A stretch of 49,504 nt of DNA from CAYZFD01 sp964477735 (GTDB lineage Bacteria; Bacteroidota; Bacteroidia; Flavobacteriales; Flavobacteriaceae): assembly GCA_964477735.1 (NCBI GenBank), contig CAYZFD010000008.1:1-49504 (forward strand). The letters are read 5' to 3'. Numbering within the stretch: position 1 is the stretch's first letter; every line of letters begins with the position of its first letter. Made by a program: the position numbers and the translations under genes. This document shows, one piece after another, positions 1 through 8,525 of the stretch. The notes under the pieces are model-generated. The model saw nothing but the letters and a program-made list of their open reading frames with translations. It was not told where the DNA came from and searched no databases.

Positions 1-54
1 GTTGCCAGCACTGGATTTTGAATCCAGCGCGTCTACCAATTCCGCCACCAAGGC
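1..54 (-). tRNA. tRNA-Leu(CAA), 3' part cut off by the window edge
   Basis: Read on the minus strand from 54, the sequence has the acceptor half GCCTTGG, a Leu-type D arm containing GGAATTGGTAGACGC, and an anticodon stem CTGGA/TCCAG closing the loop TTCAAAA, which gives anticodon CAA (codon UUG). The long variable arm and T arm would lie before base 1. The D-arm wording is typical of bacterial class II tRNA-Leu. Confidence 0.9.
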
Positions 55-189
55 ATTCGATGCACTAATCTCAGATTTTAAGCAACATTCAACTGCCAAA
101 ATCAAAGCAAACACACCACTAACTGTGTATTTGGACGGCAAAATTAATAAAATAAAACCATTGCATATTCAAAAAATCAACAATATTCA

Positions 190-219
190 TTTTAGAGCTC
201 AAATAATTGTTTAAATTTG
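190..219 (+). promoter_or_regulatory. Candidate Bacteroidota promoter for prs
   Basis: TAAATTTG at 212-219 matches the -7 consensus TAnnTTTG of Bacteroidota. A weak TTTA at 190-193 sits 18 bases upstream in the -33 position. Bases 55-240 show no convincing gene: a reading frame crossing this stretch runs through the tRNA and looks like nothing known. Confidence 0.45.
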
Positions 220-259
220 CATCCCATTTTTAGGTAATGGATTGAATAACACACCGAAA

Positions 260-1201
260 ATGCCTGGAACAAGCTTAGAAGCCAAAATATTTTCATGCAC
301 CCAAAGCCATCTGTTGGCCGAGAAAATCGCCGATGCCTTTGGTCTTCCTTTGGGGAATGTTATTTTTTCGCACTATAGCGATGGGGAATTTCAACCCTCT
401 TTCGAGGAATCTGTTCGTGGAAGTCGCATCTTTATTATTGGATCCACCAACCCCAGTTCTGAAAATTTAATGGAAATGTTGCTCATGCTCGATGCAGCCA
501 AGCGCGCATCTGCACGCCACATTACGGCCGTTATGCCCTATTTTGGTTGGGCACGTCAAGATCGAAAAGACAAACCACGGGTGCCCATAGGGGCTAAACT
601 AATCGCCAAACTATTAGAAGCCGCCGGCGCTACACGTATCATTACCATGGATTTGCATGCCGATCAAATTCAAGGGTTTTTCGAAAAACCCGTTGATCAT
701 CTCTATGCATCCACCATTTTTATGCCCTATCTCAAACAACTCAAACTCCCCAACCTCACTATTGCTTCACCAGACATGGGTGGCTCTAAAAGAGCTTATG
801 CCTATTCTAAAAATCTAGAATGTGATGTGGTGATTTGTTACAAGCAACGCAAAAAAGCCAATGTGATTTCAAACATGGAACTCATTGGCGATGTAACAGA
901 TAAAAATGTGGTTTTGGTTGACGATATGGTTGACACTGCAGGTACGCTTACTCATGCGGCCAACCTCATGATGGAACGTGGTGCGGCAAGTGTAAGAGCC
1001 ATTTGCACGCATCCTCTTTTGTCGGGAGAGGCCTATGAACGCATCGAAAAATCGCAACTCACAGAGCTTATCGTCACAGACAGCATTCCCCTAAAAAAAG
1101 AAAGTCCCAAAATAAAAGTATTGAGCTGCGCAAAATTGTTTGCCGAAGTGATGTATAATGTCCATCACAATGTATCCATCAGCTCAAAATTTGTAATGTA
1201 A
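260..1201 (+). CDS. prs: Ribose-phosphate pyrophosphokinase (PRPP synthetase)
   Basis: This cytoplasmic enzyme makes PRPP from ribose-5-phosphate and ATP for nucleotide, His and Trp synthesis. The class I signatures are present: the ATP-loop segment PYFGWARQDRKDKPR, the metal/ATP segment TMDLHADQIQGFF, and the PRPP-binding loop VVLVDDMVDTAGTLT. The family length of about 310 residues fits. I start at the ATG at 260 (MPGTSLEAKIF), because homologues begin a few residues before the conserved KIF(S/A)C segment. An in-frame TTG at 242 would add six residues. rplY follows 17 bases later, the usual flavobacterial order prs-rplY-pth, so the two are probably co-transcribed from the promoter near 190-219. 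Confidence 0.96.
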   Translation: MPGTSLEAKIFSCTQSHLLAEKIADAFGLPLGNVIFSHYSDGEFQPSFEESVRGSRIFIIGSTNPSSENLMEMLLMLDAAKRASARHITAVMPYFGWARQDRKDKPRVPIGAKLIAKLLEAAGATRIITMDLHADQIQGFFEKPVDHLYASTIFMPYLKQLKLPNLTIASPDMGGSKRAYAYSKNLECDVVICYKQRKKANVISNMELIGDVTDKNVVLVDDMVDTAGTLTHAANLMMERGAASVRAICTHPLLSGEAYERIEKSQLTELIVTDSIPLKKESPKIKVLSCAKLFAEVMYNVHHNVSISSKFVM

Positions 1202-1218
1202 TTTTTTTAATTTTTTAT

Positions 1219-1875
1219 ATGAAATCTATCACGATCAAAGGATCTAAAAGAGAAAGCGTGGGCAAGGTAGCAACCAAGGCCCTACGTAATGCTGGAAAGG
1301 TTCCGTGCGTATTGTACGGAGGTGGTGAACCCTTACACTTTTCAGCCGATGAATTGGCTTTTTCAAAATTGGTGTACACCCCTAACGCGCACACGGTAGT
1401 GATTGCATTAGAAGACGGCACCAAAAAGAACGCCATACTTCAAGACATTCAATTCCACCCTGTTTCAGACAAGATTTTACATGTTGACTTCTATGAACTT
1501 TTCGACGACAAAGAAGTAACCATGGAGATTCCTGTGAAATTTGTTGGAACTGCACCTGGAGTCATCATCGGTGGAGGTGTTCTAAGAAAAACACTCAGAA
1601 AATTGCGCGTGCGTGCCCTACCCGCCAATTTACCCGACTTTATTAATGCAGACATTTCAAAACTTCGACTTGGCCACAAGCTCTATGTTACGGCATTAAG
1701 CCAAGAAAACTTTAGCATTCTTCACCCCGACAACACTGTAGTTTGTCAAGTGCGCACCTCAAGAGCTTCACTTAGCATGTCAGATCAAGATGACGATGAA
1801 AGCGAAGAAGGAGAAGGAGAAGGAGAAGAATCTGGAGCAGAAAATTCAGAAGAAAATACTTCTAGCGAAGAATAA
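1219..1875 (+). CDS. rplY: 50S ribosomal protein L25/general stress protein Ctc
   Basis: This is the long Ctc/TL5 form of L25, which binds 5S rRNA in the large subunit. Residues 1-90 form the L25 beta-barrel (starting MKSITIKGSKRESVGK, then VPCVLYGGGEP), and residues 95-185 form the Ctc C-terminal domain (VDFYELFDDKEVTMEIPV, then LPANLPDFINADISKL). The last 35 residues are an acidic low-complexity tail, almost all Asp, Glu, Gly and Ser, as in many Bacteroidota L25 proteins. A strong intrinsic terminator lies 22 bases past the stop. The gene sits between prs and pth. Confidence 0.95.
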   Translation: MKSITIKGSKRESVGKVATKALRNAGKVPCVLYGGGEPLHFSADELAFSKLVYTPNAHTVVIALEDGTKKNAILQDIQFHPVSDKILHVDFYELFDDKEVTMEIPVKFVGTAPGVIIGGGVLRKTLRKLRVRALPANLPDFINADISKLRLGHKLYVTALSQENFSILHPDNTVVCQVRTSRASLSMSDQDDDESEEGEGEGEESGAENSEENTSSEE

Positions 1876-1897
1876 AAACTGTTTTTTTAAACAATCT

Positions 1898-1933
1898 AAA
1901 GCATCTCGTTTTTTTTACGAGATGCTTTTTTTT
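1898..1933 (+). terminator. Rho-independent terminator after rplY
   Basis: The stem AAAGCATCTCGT (1898-1909) pairs perfectly with ACGAGATGCTTT (1917-1928) around a seven-T loop, and a T-run follows to 1933. It ends only 18 bases before the chosen pth start, so pth may depend partly on read-through or on a promoter hidden in this interval. Confidence 0.85.
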
Positions 1934-1951
1934 ATTTTTACCAAAAACCTT

Positions 1952-2578
1952 ATGGGTTGGCTATCCTTCTTAAAACAAAAAACACCTGTACAAAAACCTC
2001 CAATGAAAAAGTTTTTAATCGTAGGATTGGGAAATGTGGGCAACGACTATTCTCAAACCCGACACAACATAGGATTTGAGGTTTTAGACCAACTCGCCAA
2101 CAAACTTGAAGGGCAATTCGAAACTCAAAAATTAGGTCAGGTGGCCTGGTGTAAATTCAAAGGCAGATCTGTTGTGCTCTTAAAACCGAGCACATACATG
2201 AACCTTAGCGGGAAGGCCGTTAAGTATTGGCTACAACAAGAAAAAATAGCAAAAGAAAACTTGCTCGTTGTCACCGACGATTTAAACTTAGAATTTGGCA
2301 CCATAAGAATTAAAACCAAAGGCTCAGATGGCGGGCACAATGGGCTTGGCGACATACAAAACCAACTGCAAACCACTCAATATCCACGATTAAGATTTGG
2401 CATCGGGGGGAATTTTAAGCAAGGAGGGCAAGTTGAATTTGTCTTAGGAAAATGGACCAAACAAGAACAAAGCGCCTTACCTCAACACCTCGAGCATTGT
2501 GTAAATGCTATTTGCAGTTTTGTGTTTGAAGGAATAACCCAATCCATGAATCAATTCAACAGGAAAAGCGATGCGTAG
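1952..2578 (+). CDS. pth: Peptidyl-tRNA hydrolase
   Basis: The enzyme releases peptides from peptidyl-tRNA that drops off ribosomes. The core starts at FLIVGLGNVGNDYSQTRHNIGF with the catalytic His in RHNIGF. It continues through KPSTYMNLSGKAV, the catalytic-pocket Asp region TDDLNLEFG, and the GSDGGHNGL loop. The ATG at 1952 gives a short leader (MGWLSFLKQKTPVQKPP) of the kind seen in many flavobacterial Pth proteins, and a second ATG at 2003 starts right at the core. Starts further upstream would run through the rplY terminator and are rejected. The 3' end overlaps ribF by 8 bases, suggesting translational coupling. Confidence 0.94.
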   Translation: MGWLSFLKQKTPVQKPPMKKFLIVGLGNVGNDYSQTRHNIGFEVLDQLANKLEGQFETQKLGQVAWCKFKGRSVVLLKPSTYMNLSGKAVKYWLQQEKIAKENLLVVTDDLNLEFGTIRIKTKGSDGGHNGLGDIQNQLQTTQYPRLRFGIGGNFKQGGQVEFVLGKWTKQEQSALPQHLEHCVNAICSFVFEGITQSMNQFNRKSDA

Positions 2579-3494
2579 CATTTCAGGTATTGAAAATTTT
2601 AAATCCAAACGACCTACATCCGTTACCATTGGCACATTTGATGGCGTGCACTTGGGACATCAAAAAATCCTCAAAAAACTTGTGGAAGCTGCCCAAACTA
2701 AACACTATGAAACCGTGCTCATCACATTTTTTCCACACCCCAGAACTGTAGTGCAATCTGACGATGAGATTAAACTATTGACAACCCTAGACGAGCGCAA
2801 AAGTTTATTGGAAAAAACGGGTTTAGACACCCTAATTGTGCAAGAATTTACTCCAGAATTTTCACGCCTAACACCATTAGAGTTTGTGCGTAACATACTG
2901 GTGGCTCAACTCAATGTTAAAGAAATGACCATTGGGTTTAACCATCGTTTTGGAAAAAATCGAAGTGCGGGAATCGATGATCTTCGCCACTTTGGCGAAG
3001 TCTATGACTTCACCGTAAACGAAATCGAAGCCAAAACAAGTCAGCAAGTTTCTATCAGCTCCACCAAAATTCGCAACGCCCTACATTTGGGCAAAGTGGA
3101 ATTGGCCAATACCTTCTTAGGATTCTCCTATCAGTTGGCAGGAACCGTGGTGCGAGGCAAAGCACTTGGGCGGCAACTCGGCTTTCCTACAGCCAACCTC
3201 AACATTGAAGAATCCTACAAGCTCATCCCAAAAGAAGGGGTGTATTTTGTGAAATCAGAACTGCATCACAAAACAATTTACGGAATGCTAAACATTGGCC
3301 GTAACCCCACCGTTGACGCTCAAACCCTATCCATAGAAGTGCATTTTTTAGATTGGTCTGGAGATTTATATGGGCAAAAAATAAAATTGGAATTGCTTCA
3401 GTTTTTAAGAGACGAAAAAAAGTTTGATTCCTTAAACGCCTTAAAATCACAATTGGAAAAAGATCGAAACCAATGCCTAGATCTTCTAAAGTAG
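2571..3494 (+). CDS. ribF: Bifunctional riboflavin kinase/FMN adenylyltransferase
   Basis: RibF converts riboflavin to FMN and then FAD. The N-terminal FAD-synthetase half (about residues 1-180) has the nucleotidyltransferase motif GTFDGVHLGHQ, the segment GFNHRFGKNRSAG, and ISSTKIRNAL. The C-terminal kinase half (about 185-307) has the signature LGRQLGFPTANL and ends in a typical LQFLRDEKKFDSLNALKSQL helix. The length of 307 residues is normal. The start overlaps the end of pth by 8 bases. Confidence 0.95.
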   Translation: MRSISGIENFKSKRPTSVTIGTFDGVHLGHQKILKKLVEAAQTKHYETVLITFFPHPRTVVQSDDEIKLLTTLDERKSLLEKTGLDTLIVQEFTPEFSRLTPLEFVRNILVAQLNVKEMTIGFNHRFGKNRSAGIDDLRHFGEVYDFTVNEIEAKTSQQVSISSTKIRNALHLGKVELANTFLGFSYQLAGTVVRGKALGRQLGFPTANLNIEESYKLIPKEGVYFVKSELHHKTIYGMLNIGRNPTVDAQTLSIEVHFLDWSGDLYGQKIKLELLQFLRDEKKFDSLNALKSQLEKDRNQCLDLLK

Positions 3495-3519
3495 GTTTTC
3501 TGAAACGTTTAATACTAAC

Positions 3520-3550
3520 TTTGCTGTTGATTCACAAACTCGTACCTTTG
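3520..3550 (+). promoter_or_regulatory. Bacteroidota-type promoter for serS
   Basis: TTTG at 3520-3523 and TACCTTTG at 3543-3550 are separated by 19 bases. This is an exact fit to the -33 TTTG / -7 TAnnTTTG pattern of the Bacteroidota housekeeping sigma factor. The serS ATG follows at 3577, giving a leader of about 20 bases. Confidence 0.75.
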
Positions 3551-3576
3551 GTATCGATTATAGGAAATGCAATTGT

Positions 3577-4848
3577 ATGCTACAAATCCAACACCTTCGC
3601 GACCACAAATCTGATGCTATTGAAGCCTTAAAAAAAAGGCAAATAGACGCCACTTCTTGGATTGAAACGGCCTTAGAAGCCGATGAACAAAGACGTGCTT
3701 CTCAAGCTGCTTTAGACGCTGTTTTGAGTCAGTCTAATCAATTGGCCAAAGAAATTGGTATGCTTTTTAAATCTGGCAAACAAGAAGAAGCCAACAAACT
3801 CAAGGCAGAAACTGCCCAGCTCAAAGCAGAAAGCAAACAACTTCAAGAAAAGCTCAACAAGGCCTCCGAAAGCCTACACGATGCGCTTGTGCAATTGCCC
3901 AACATCCCCAATGCACTGGTTAAAGCCGGAGCCTCTGAAGATGATAATGAAGAAGTTTTTAGTGCTGGTGAAATACCCGTACTCCACAAACACGCACTTC
4001 CGCATTGGGAGTTGGCCAAAAAATATGACTTAATCGATTTTGATTTAGGAAGTAAAATCACCGGAGCTGGTTTTCCTGTCTATAAAGGGAAAGGCGCCAA
4101 ACTACAACGAGCCTTGATCAACTTTTTTTTAGATTTCAATACTGCCGCTGGCTACAAAGAGTTTCAAGTTCCTCATTTGGTCAATGAAGCTTCGGGTTTT
4201 GGCACAGGACAATTGCCCGACAAAGAGGGTCAAATGTATCATATCACCGCCGATAATTTATACTTAATCCCCACAGCCGAAGTGCCCGTCACCAACATGT
4301 ATCGCGATCAATTGATCGACGAAGCTGAGCTGCCGATTTGTGCAACAGGCTACACGCCTTGTTTTAGAAGAGAAGCAGGAAGCTATGGCGCACATGTTAG
4401 GGGTCTCAACAGATTGCACCAGTTCGACAAAGTAGAAATTGTACGCATCGAACATCCCGAAAAATCCTATCAGGCTCTAGACCAAATGGTGACCCACGTA
4501 AAAGAACTTTTAAATCAACTTAAACTCCCCTACAGGATTTTAAGACTTTGTGGGGGTGACTTAGGCTTTACTTCGGCCTTGACCTATGATTTTGAAGTAT
4601 TTTCTACGGCTCAAGACCGCTGGCTAGAAATTAGCTCGGTTTCGAATTTTGAAAGTTTTCAGGCACATCGCTTAAAGCTACGTTTTAAAAACGCCCAAGG
4701 ACAAAAACATTCTGTACACACCCTAAACGGCAGCGCATTGGCCCTCCCAAGAGTGGTGGCCGGTATTCTTGAAAATTATCAAACTGTAGAAGGAATTCGA
4801 ATTCCCGAAGTTCTGGTGCCCTACACGGGGTTTGATCTTATTTCCTAA
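3577..4848 (+). CDS. serS: Serine--tRNA ligase
   Basis: This class II synthetase charges tRNA-Ser (and tRNA-Sec if present). The N-terminal 110 residues form the Ala/Gln/Lys-rich antiparallel coiled coil that grips the long variable arm of tRNA-Ser. The catalytic core shows PTAEVPVTN (the TxE serine-binding motif), motif 2 in CFRREAGSYG followed by GLNRLHQFDKVE, and motif 3 near LNGSALALPRVVAGILEN. The length of 423 residues is standard. The gene has its own strong promoter and is followed 3 bases later by the DUF4286 gene. Confidence 0.97.
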   Translation: MLQIQHLRDHKSDAIEALKKRQIDATSWIETALEADEQRRASQAALDAVLSQSNQLAKEIGMLFKSGKQEEANKLKAETAQLKAESKQLQEKLNKASESLHDALVQLPNIPNALVKAGASEDDNEEVFSAGEIPVLHKHALPHWELAKKYDLIDFDLGSKITGAGFPVYKGKGAKLQRALINFFLDFNTAAGYKEFQVPHLVNEASGFGTGQLPDKEGQMYHITADNLYLIPTAEVPVTNMYRDQLIDEAELPICATGYTPCFRREAGSYGAHVRGLNRLHQFDKVEIVRIEHPEKSYQALDQMVTHVKELLNQLKLPYRILRLCGGDLGFTSALTYDFEVFSTAQDRWLEISSVSNFESFQAHRLKLRFKNAQGQKHSVHTLNGSALALPRVVAGILENYQTVEGIRIPEVLVPYTGFDLIS

Positions 4849-4851
4849 TTC

Positions 4852-5154
4852 ATGCACCTCTATAACATCACTTTTAATATAGAAGAAAGCATTGAATCGG
4901 ATTGGACAAAATGGGCCATTAGCCTAGATCCCAAAACCATCGGATGCTGTTCGGTGCGCTTACTAAAAGTGTTGGTAAAAGAGGACATGGGGGGCGTGAC
5001 CTATTCGATGCAACTGGAATTTAATAGCCCCGAAGAAAGATTGCAATTCAGCAACACTGCCGTTCATGGATTGTATGAAACTATCAACAAGAGATTTGGA
5101 GGAAAATGGTTAAGTTTTGCTACCGAACTTCATCAGCTTTCATTCAAATCATGA
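4852..5154 (+). CDS. DUF4286 family protein
   Basis: This is a 100-residue protein starting MHLYNITFNIEES, which I recognise as the small DUF4286 family commonly found between serS and rsmA in flavobacteria. It has no signal peptide or membrane segment. The pattern of alternating hydrophobic strands suggests a small ferredoxin-like fold, but the function is unknown. It starts 3 bases after serS, and its TGA overlaps the rsmA ATG (ATGA at 5151-5154), so it is surely translated as part of this operon. The conserved position suggests a link to translation, but that is inference only. Confidence 0.8.
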   Translation: MHLYNITFNIEESIESDWTKWAISLDPKTIGCCSVRLLKVLVKEDMGGVTYSMQLEFNSPEERLQFSNTAVHGLYETINKRFGGKWLSFATELHQLSFKS

Positions 5155-5936
5155 AAGCAGTTAGGCCCAAAAAATTCCTTGGACAGCATTTTTTAAATGA
5201 CTTGCAAATTGCTCAAAAAATTGCAGCAACCCTAGATTCAGAAGCTTGTGAAAACATTGTTGAAATTGGGCCTGGCATGGGTGTTTTGACTCAATTCTTA
5301 ATCACAAAAAATCGAACACTTAAGGTCGTTGAAATTGATACAGAGTCTATTGCCTACTTGGAAAAACGCTTTGATGATAAAGCGCTTGAAATTGTGCAAG
5401 CCGATTTTTTAAAACTCCCCATTACTGAACTTTTCACTGAACCCTTTGCCATCATCGGAAACTTTCCCTACAACATTTCGTCACAAATTTTGTTTAAGAC
5501 TATCGACAACCGCTCCTTGGTCACCGTTTTTGCAGGCATGTTTCAAAAAGAAGTTGCCCTAAGGGTTTGCGCATCACCTGGTAGCAAAGTATATGGCATT
5601 TTATCGGTGATCACTCAAGCTTTCTACGAAACTTCTTATTTGTTTACCGTTTCAAACCAAGTATTCACACCCCCACCCAAGGTCGAATCGGGAGTTATTA
5701 AACTCAAAAGAAAGGATCATTACAAGCTAAGTTGCAACGAAAAGTTGTTTTTCAAAGTTGTGAAAACGAGTTTTCAACAACGCCGAAAAACCTTGTGGAA
5801 CAGCTTAAAATCACTGGATTTACCTTCAGATTTAAAAGAAGATGCTATCTTTGGAAAACGTCCAGAGCAGCTAAGTGTTCAGGAATTTATAGACCTTACT
5901 CAACGAATCGAAGATGGAACCCTTTCAGCTAAGTAA
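5151..5936 (+). CDS. rsmA: 16S rRNA (adenine1518/1519-N6)-dimethyltransferase
   Basis: RsmA (KsgA) dimethylates two adenines in helix 45 of 16S rRNA late in 30S assembly. Visible motifs are the N-terminal PKKFLGQHFLND, the SAM-binding VEIGPGMGVLT, and the catalytic motif IV as GNFPYNISS (NFPY instead of the more common NLPY, a known variant). The C-terminal helical domain includes FQQRRKTLWNSL. The ATG at 5151 overlaps the previous stop and starts just before the conserved core. An in-frame start at 5106 would lie inside the DUF4286 gene and is less likely. The 3' end overlaps mgtE by 23 bases. Confidence 0.95.
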   Translation: MKAVRPKKFLGQHFLNDLQIAQKIAATLDSEACENIVEIGPGMGVLTQFLITKNRTLKVVEIDTESIAYLEKRFDDKALEIVQADFLKLPITELFTEPFAIIGNFPYNISSQILFKTIDNRSLVTVFAGMFQKEVALRVCASPGSKVYGILSVITQAFYETSYLFTVSNQVFTPPPKVESGVIKLKRKDHYKLSCNEKLFFKVVKTSFQQRRKTLWNSLKSLDLPSDLKEDAIFGKRPEQLSVQEFIDLTQRIEDGTLSAK

Positions 5937-7272
5937 CGACCTGATTGAAAAGATTCAATCGCTGATTGACGTAAAGCAAAATAGATCCTTGCGCAAAATC
6001 ATTTCCGATTTGCACCATGCCGATGTGGCCGAAATTATCGATGAACTCAACATAGAGCAAGGGGTTTATTTGATTAAGCTCATCGATAGTGAAAAAACAT
6101 CAGAAGTTATCACAGAGCTTGACGAAGATGTTAGGGAGCAAATTTTAGAAGTACTTTCTGCAAAGGAAATCGCCGACGAGCTTGAAGCCCTAGACACAGA
6201 TGATGCTGTGGATATCTTGTCGGAACTTTCGGAAGATCGTCAAGAAAAAGTTATTGCCCAAATTGAAGATGAAGAATATGCTGCAGACATTCGCGAACTG
6301 CTCACTTACGACGACAACTCTGCCGGTGGTTTGATGGCCAAAGAGTTGGTGAAAGTCAATGAAAATTGGACCGTCACCAAATGTGTACGTGAAATGCGAA
6401 AACAGGCCGAGGAAGTAACAAGAGTACATTCAATATATGTGGTGGATGAAGAAAACACCCTAAAGGGACGCCTGTCCTTAAAAGACTTGCTCACTGCCAG
6501 CACGAAAAGCCCAATAAAAGAAATTTATATCCCAAAAGTAGACTACGTGACTGTTGAGGAAAAGGCCGAAGAGGTGGCGCGCATCATGTCTAAGTATGAT
6601 CTCGAAGCCATTCCTGTTGTGGATGAAACCCGAAAACTGCTGGGGCGCATCACCATCGACGATATTGTTGACGTCATCAAAGAAGAGGCTGATCGTGATT
6701 ATCAAATGGCGGCGGGAATCTCGCAAGATGTTGAAGCCGATGACTCCATCATAGACCTTACAAGAGCGCGATTGCCTTGGTTGGTGCTTGGACTGATTGG
6801 CGGCTTGGGAAGTGTTTTTATTTTGGAAGGCTTCGAAAACATCATGGCACACCCAAATTATAGAGCCTTATTTTTCTTCACACCACTCATTGCGGCCATG
6901 GCCGGCAATGTTGGAGTGCAATCTTCAGCAATTATTGTACAAGGTTTGGCCAACGACACCGTGAAAGGGAGCTTGTGGAATCGCCTGCTCAAAGAAATCG
7001 GGCTTAGCCTCATCAACGGAGGGGCCTTGGCATTTTTGGTGATTCTTTTTGGAATGGCCACAAATCAGCCCACCAACGTAAGCCTCACCATTGCACTTTC
7101 GATGTTGTGTGTAATCGTGGTAGCTGCTTTAATTGGCACTTTTGTGCCCATCATTCTAAACAAACAAGGAATAGACCCTGCAATTGCCACAGGACCATTT
7201 ATCACCACCAGCAACGATATTTTTGGCATCTTTTTATTTTTCTATATCGCCAAGCTTATTCTTGGATTTTGA
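5914..7272 (+). CDS. mgtE: Magnesium transporter MgtE
   Basis: MgtE is a Mg2+-gated inner-membrane channel. Residues about 25-130 form the helical MgtE N domain, and about 135-255 two CBS domains that sense cytosolic Mg2+. A plug helix follows (about 256-285), then five membrane helices beginning at LPWLVLGLIGGLGSVFI. The signature GNVGVQSSAIIVQG lies in the second helix region and the pore-region Asp is in the last helix pair (TSNDIFGIFLFF). The length of 452 residues is typical. The start overlaps the end of rsmA by 23 bases. Confidence 0.95.
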   Translation: MEPFQLSNDLIEKIQSLIDVKQNRSLRKIISDLHHADVAEIIDELNIEQGVYLIKLIDSEKTSEVITELDEDVREQILEVLSAKEIADELEALDTDDAVDILSELSEDRQEKVIAQIEDEEYAADIRELLTYDDNSAGGLMAKELVKVNENWTVTKCVREMRKQAEEVTRVHSIYVVDEENTLKGRLSLKDLLTASTKSPIKEIYIPKVDYVTVEEKAEEVARIMSKYDLEAIPVVDETRKLLGRITIDDIVDVIKEEADRDYQMAAGISQDVEADDSIIDLTRARLPWLVLGLIGGLGSVFILEGFENIMAHPNYRALFFFTPLIAAMAGNVGVQSSAIIVQGLANDTVKGSLWNRLLKEIGLSLINGGALAFLVILFGMATNQPTNVSLTIALSMLCVIVVAALIGTFVPIILNKQGIDPAIATGPFITTSNDIFGIFLFFYIAKLILGF

Positions 7273-7274
7273 TG

Positions 7275-8210
7275 ATGAAAGTGCTTCACTTAGACGAGAA
7301 TCATCCCCTGCTGATTTCGGGACTAGAACAATTGGGATTCGAAAATGTGGTTGACACCACCTCTAGCAAAAAGGCTATAGAATCACTCGTCAAAAACTAT
7401 GATGGTTTGGTGGTAAGAAGTCGCATTCCTATAGACCAAACAATCATAAAAAAGGGCGTTCGACTGAAGTTTATCGCTCGAGTGGGTGCTGGCTTAGAAA
7501 ATATTGATGTTGAAGCTGCAAAAAAAAAGGGCGTCAACGTCATCGCTGCACCCGAAGGAAACAGGAATGCTGTGGGCGAACATGCTCTTGGTATGCTACT
7601 CGCCCTACTCAATAACATGAACAGAGCTTTTGAAGAAATTAAAAGTGGTTTATGGATCCGATCTGGAAATCGAGGTACTGAATTGAGCGGAAAAACAGTT
7701 GGGATTATAGGTTATGGCAACACTGGAAAAAACTTCGCTCAAAAATTAAAAGGCTTAGACGTTAACGTTCTTTGTGTAGATATCCTAAAAAATGTGGGGG
7801 ACGATTTTGCTACGCAAGTTTCCATGAAAGTGCTACAAAAACAAGCCGACATTATTAGCTTACACACCCCCCAAAGCCCAAAAACTTTAGGGTTGATAGA
7901 TCAAAAATTTATTCATCAATGCCAAAAAACTTTTTGGCTTATCAACACTGCAAGAGGCAAAAGTGTCGTAACACATGATTTGGTCGAAGCACTAAAACAA
8001 GGTAAGGTGCAGGGGGCTGCGTTAGATGTTTTGGAATATGAACAAAGCTCTTTTGAAAATCTTTTTCAAAGCAAAAACCTTTCGAAGGATTTTCAATATT
8101 TATTAGAGGCGCCCAACGTTCTGCTCACGCCACACATTGCAGGATGGACCCACGAAAGCCATCAAAAAATGGCGCAGACTATCGTGCAAAAAGTAGCGAA
8201 GCTATTGTAA
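7275..8210 (+). CDS. D-isomer-specific 2-hydroxyacid dehydrogenase
   Basis: This is a cytoplasmic NAD-dependent dehydrogenase of the SerA/LdhA superfamily, 311 residues long. It shows the catalytic Arg region ARVGAGLENID, the Rossmann motif GIIGYGNTGKNFA, NTARGKSVV, and the catalytic His in TPHIAGWT. It lacks the C-terminal ACT domain of long SerA proteins. The substrate (3-phosphoglycerate or another 2-oxoacid) cannot be told from sequence. The ATG at 7275 follows the mgtE stop directly, and an ATG at 7272 overlaps that stop. It is the last gene of the housekeeping block and ends just before the repeat region. Confidence 0.88.
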   Translation: MKVLHLDENHPLLISGLEQLGFENVVDTTSSKKAIESLVKNYDGLVVRSRIPIDQTIIKKGVRLKFIARVGAGLENIDVEAAKKKGVNVIAAPEGNRNAVGEHALGMLLALLNNMNRAFEEIKSGLWIRSGNRGTELSGKTVGIIGYGNTGKNFAQKLKGLDVNVLCVDILKNVGDDFATQVSMKVLQKQADIISLHTPQSPKTLGLIDQKFIHQCQKTFWLINTARGKSVVTHDLVEALKQGKVQGAALDVLEYEQSSFENLFQSKNLSKDFQYLLEAPNVLLTPHIAGWTHESHQKMAQTIVQKVAKLL

Positions 8211-8283
8211 AACCAAAACATGGATTTGGTAAGCTAAAAAACTACATATAGAGCTAGTTAGCTTTACATTTAGATAAAGTCCT

Positions 8284-8512
8284 GTCAGGTCGAGTATCCC
8301 GACGAACTGTCGGGATGTATCGAGACCTTGTTTACGTTTTTGCACTTCTCGATACAATTTTCTGTCGAAAATCACTCGAAGTGACAGTACTACCTCTTCA
8401 TCTTTGTCAGGTCGAGTGCTGCAACAGCTACGTTGGAGTGTATCGAGACCTTGTTTACGTTCTAACACTTCTCGATACATCCCGACAGTTCGTCGGGACA
8501 CTCAAAGTGACA
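8284..8512. repeat. Tandem 123-bp intergenic repeat unit with nested inverted repeats
   Basis: Two copies of one unit fill most of this 315-base gap between convergent genes. GTCAGGTCGAGT occurs at 8284 and 8407, TGTATCGAGACCTTGTTTACG at 8316 and 8439, and TCTCGATACA at 8347 and 8470; all are offset by exactly 123. CACTCgAAGTGACA at 8373 recurs as CACTCaAAGTGACA at 8499. Inside each unit TGTATCGAGA pairs with TCTCGATACA. The hairpin TCCCGACgaactGTCGGGA (8297-8315) recurs inverted at 8480-8498. This resembles the palindromic intergenic repeats scattered in many Bacteroidota genomes. I see no gene here. Confidence 0.85.
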
Positions 8513-8525
8513 AGTCAGGCAACGC

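Noticed and set aside
2..214. Open frame of 70 codons on the + strand
   Set aside because: It starts inside the tRNA-Leu gene, has no recognisable pattern, and its end lies within the prs promoter region.
1790..1951. Upstream extension of pth
   Set aside because: It would run through the acidic tail codons of rplY and the terminator hairpin.
7107..7271. Upstream extension of the 2-hydroxyacid dehydrogenase into mgtE
   Set aside because: The extension is out-of-frame mgtE sequence. The conserved core starts right at MKVLHLDENHP at 7275.
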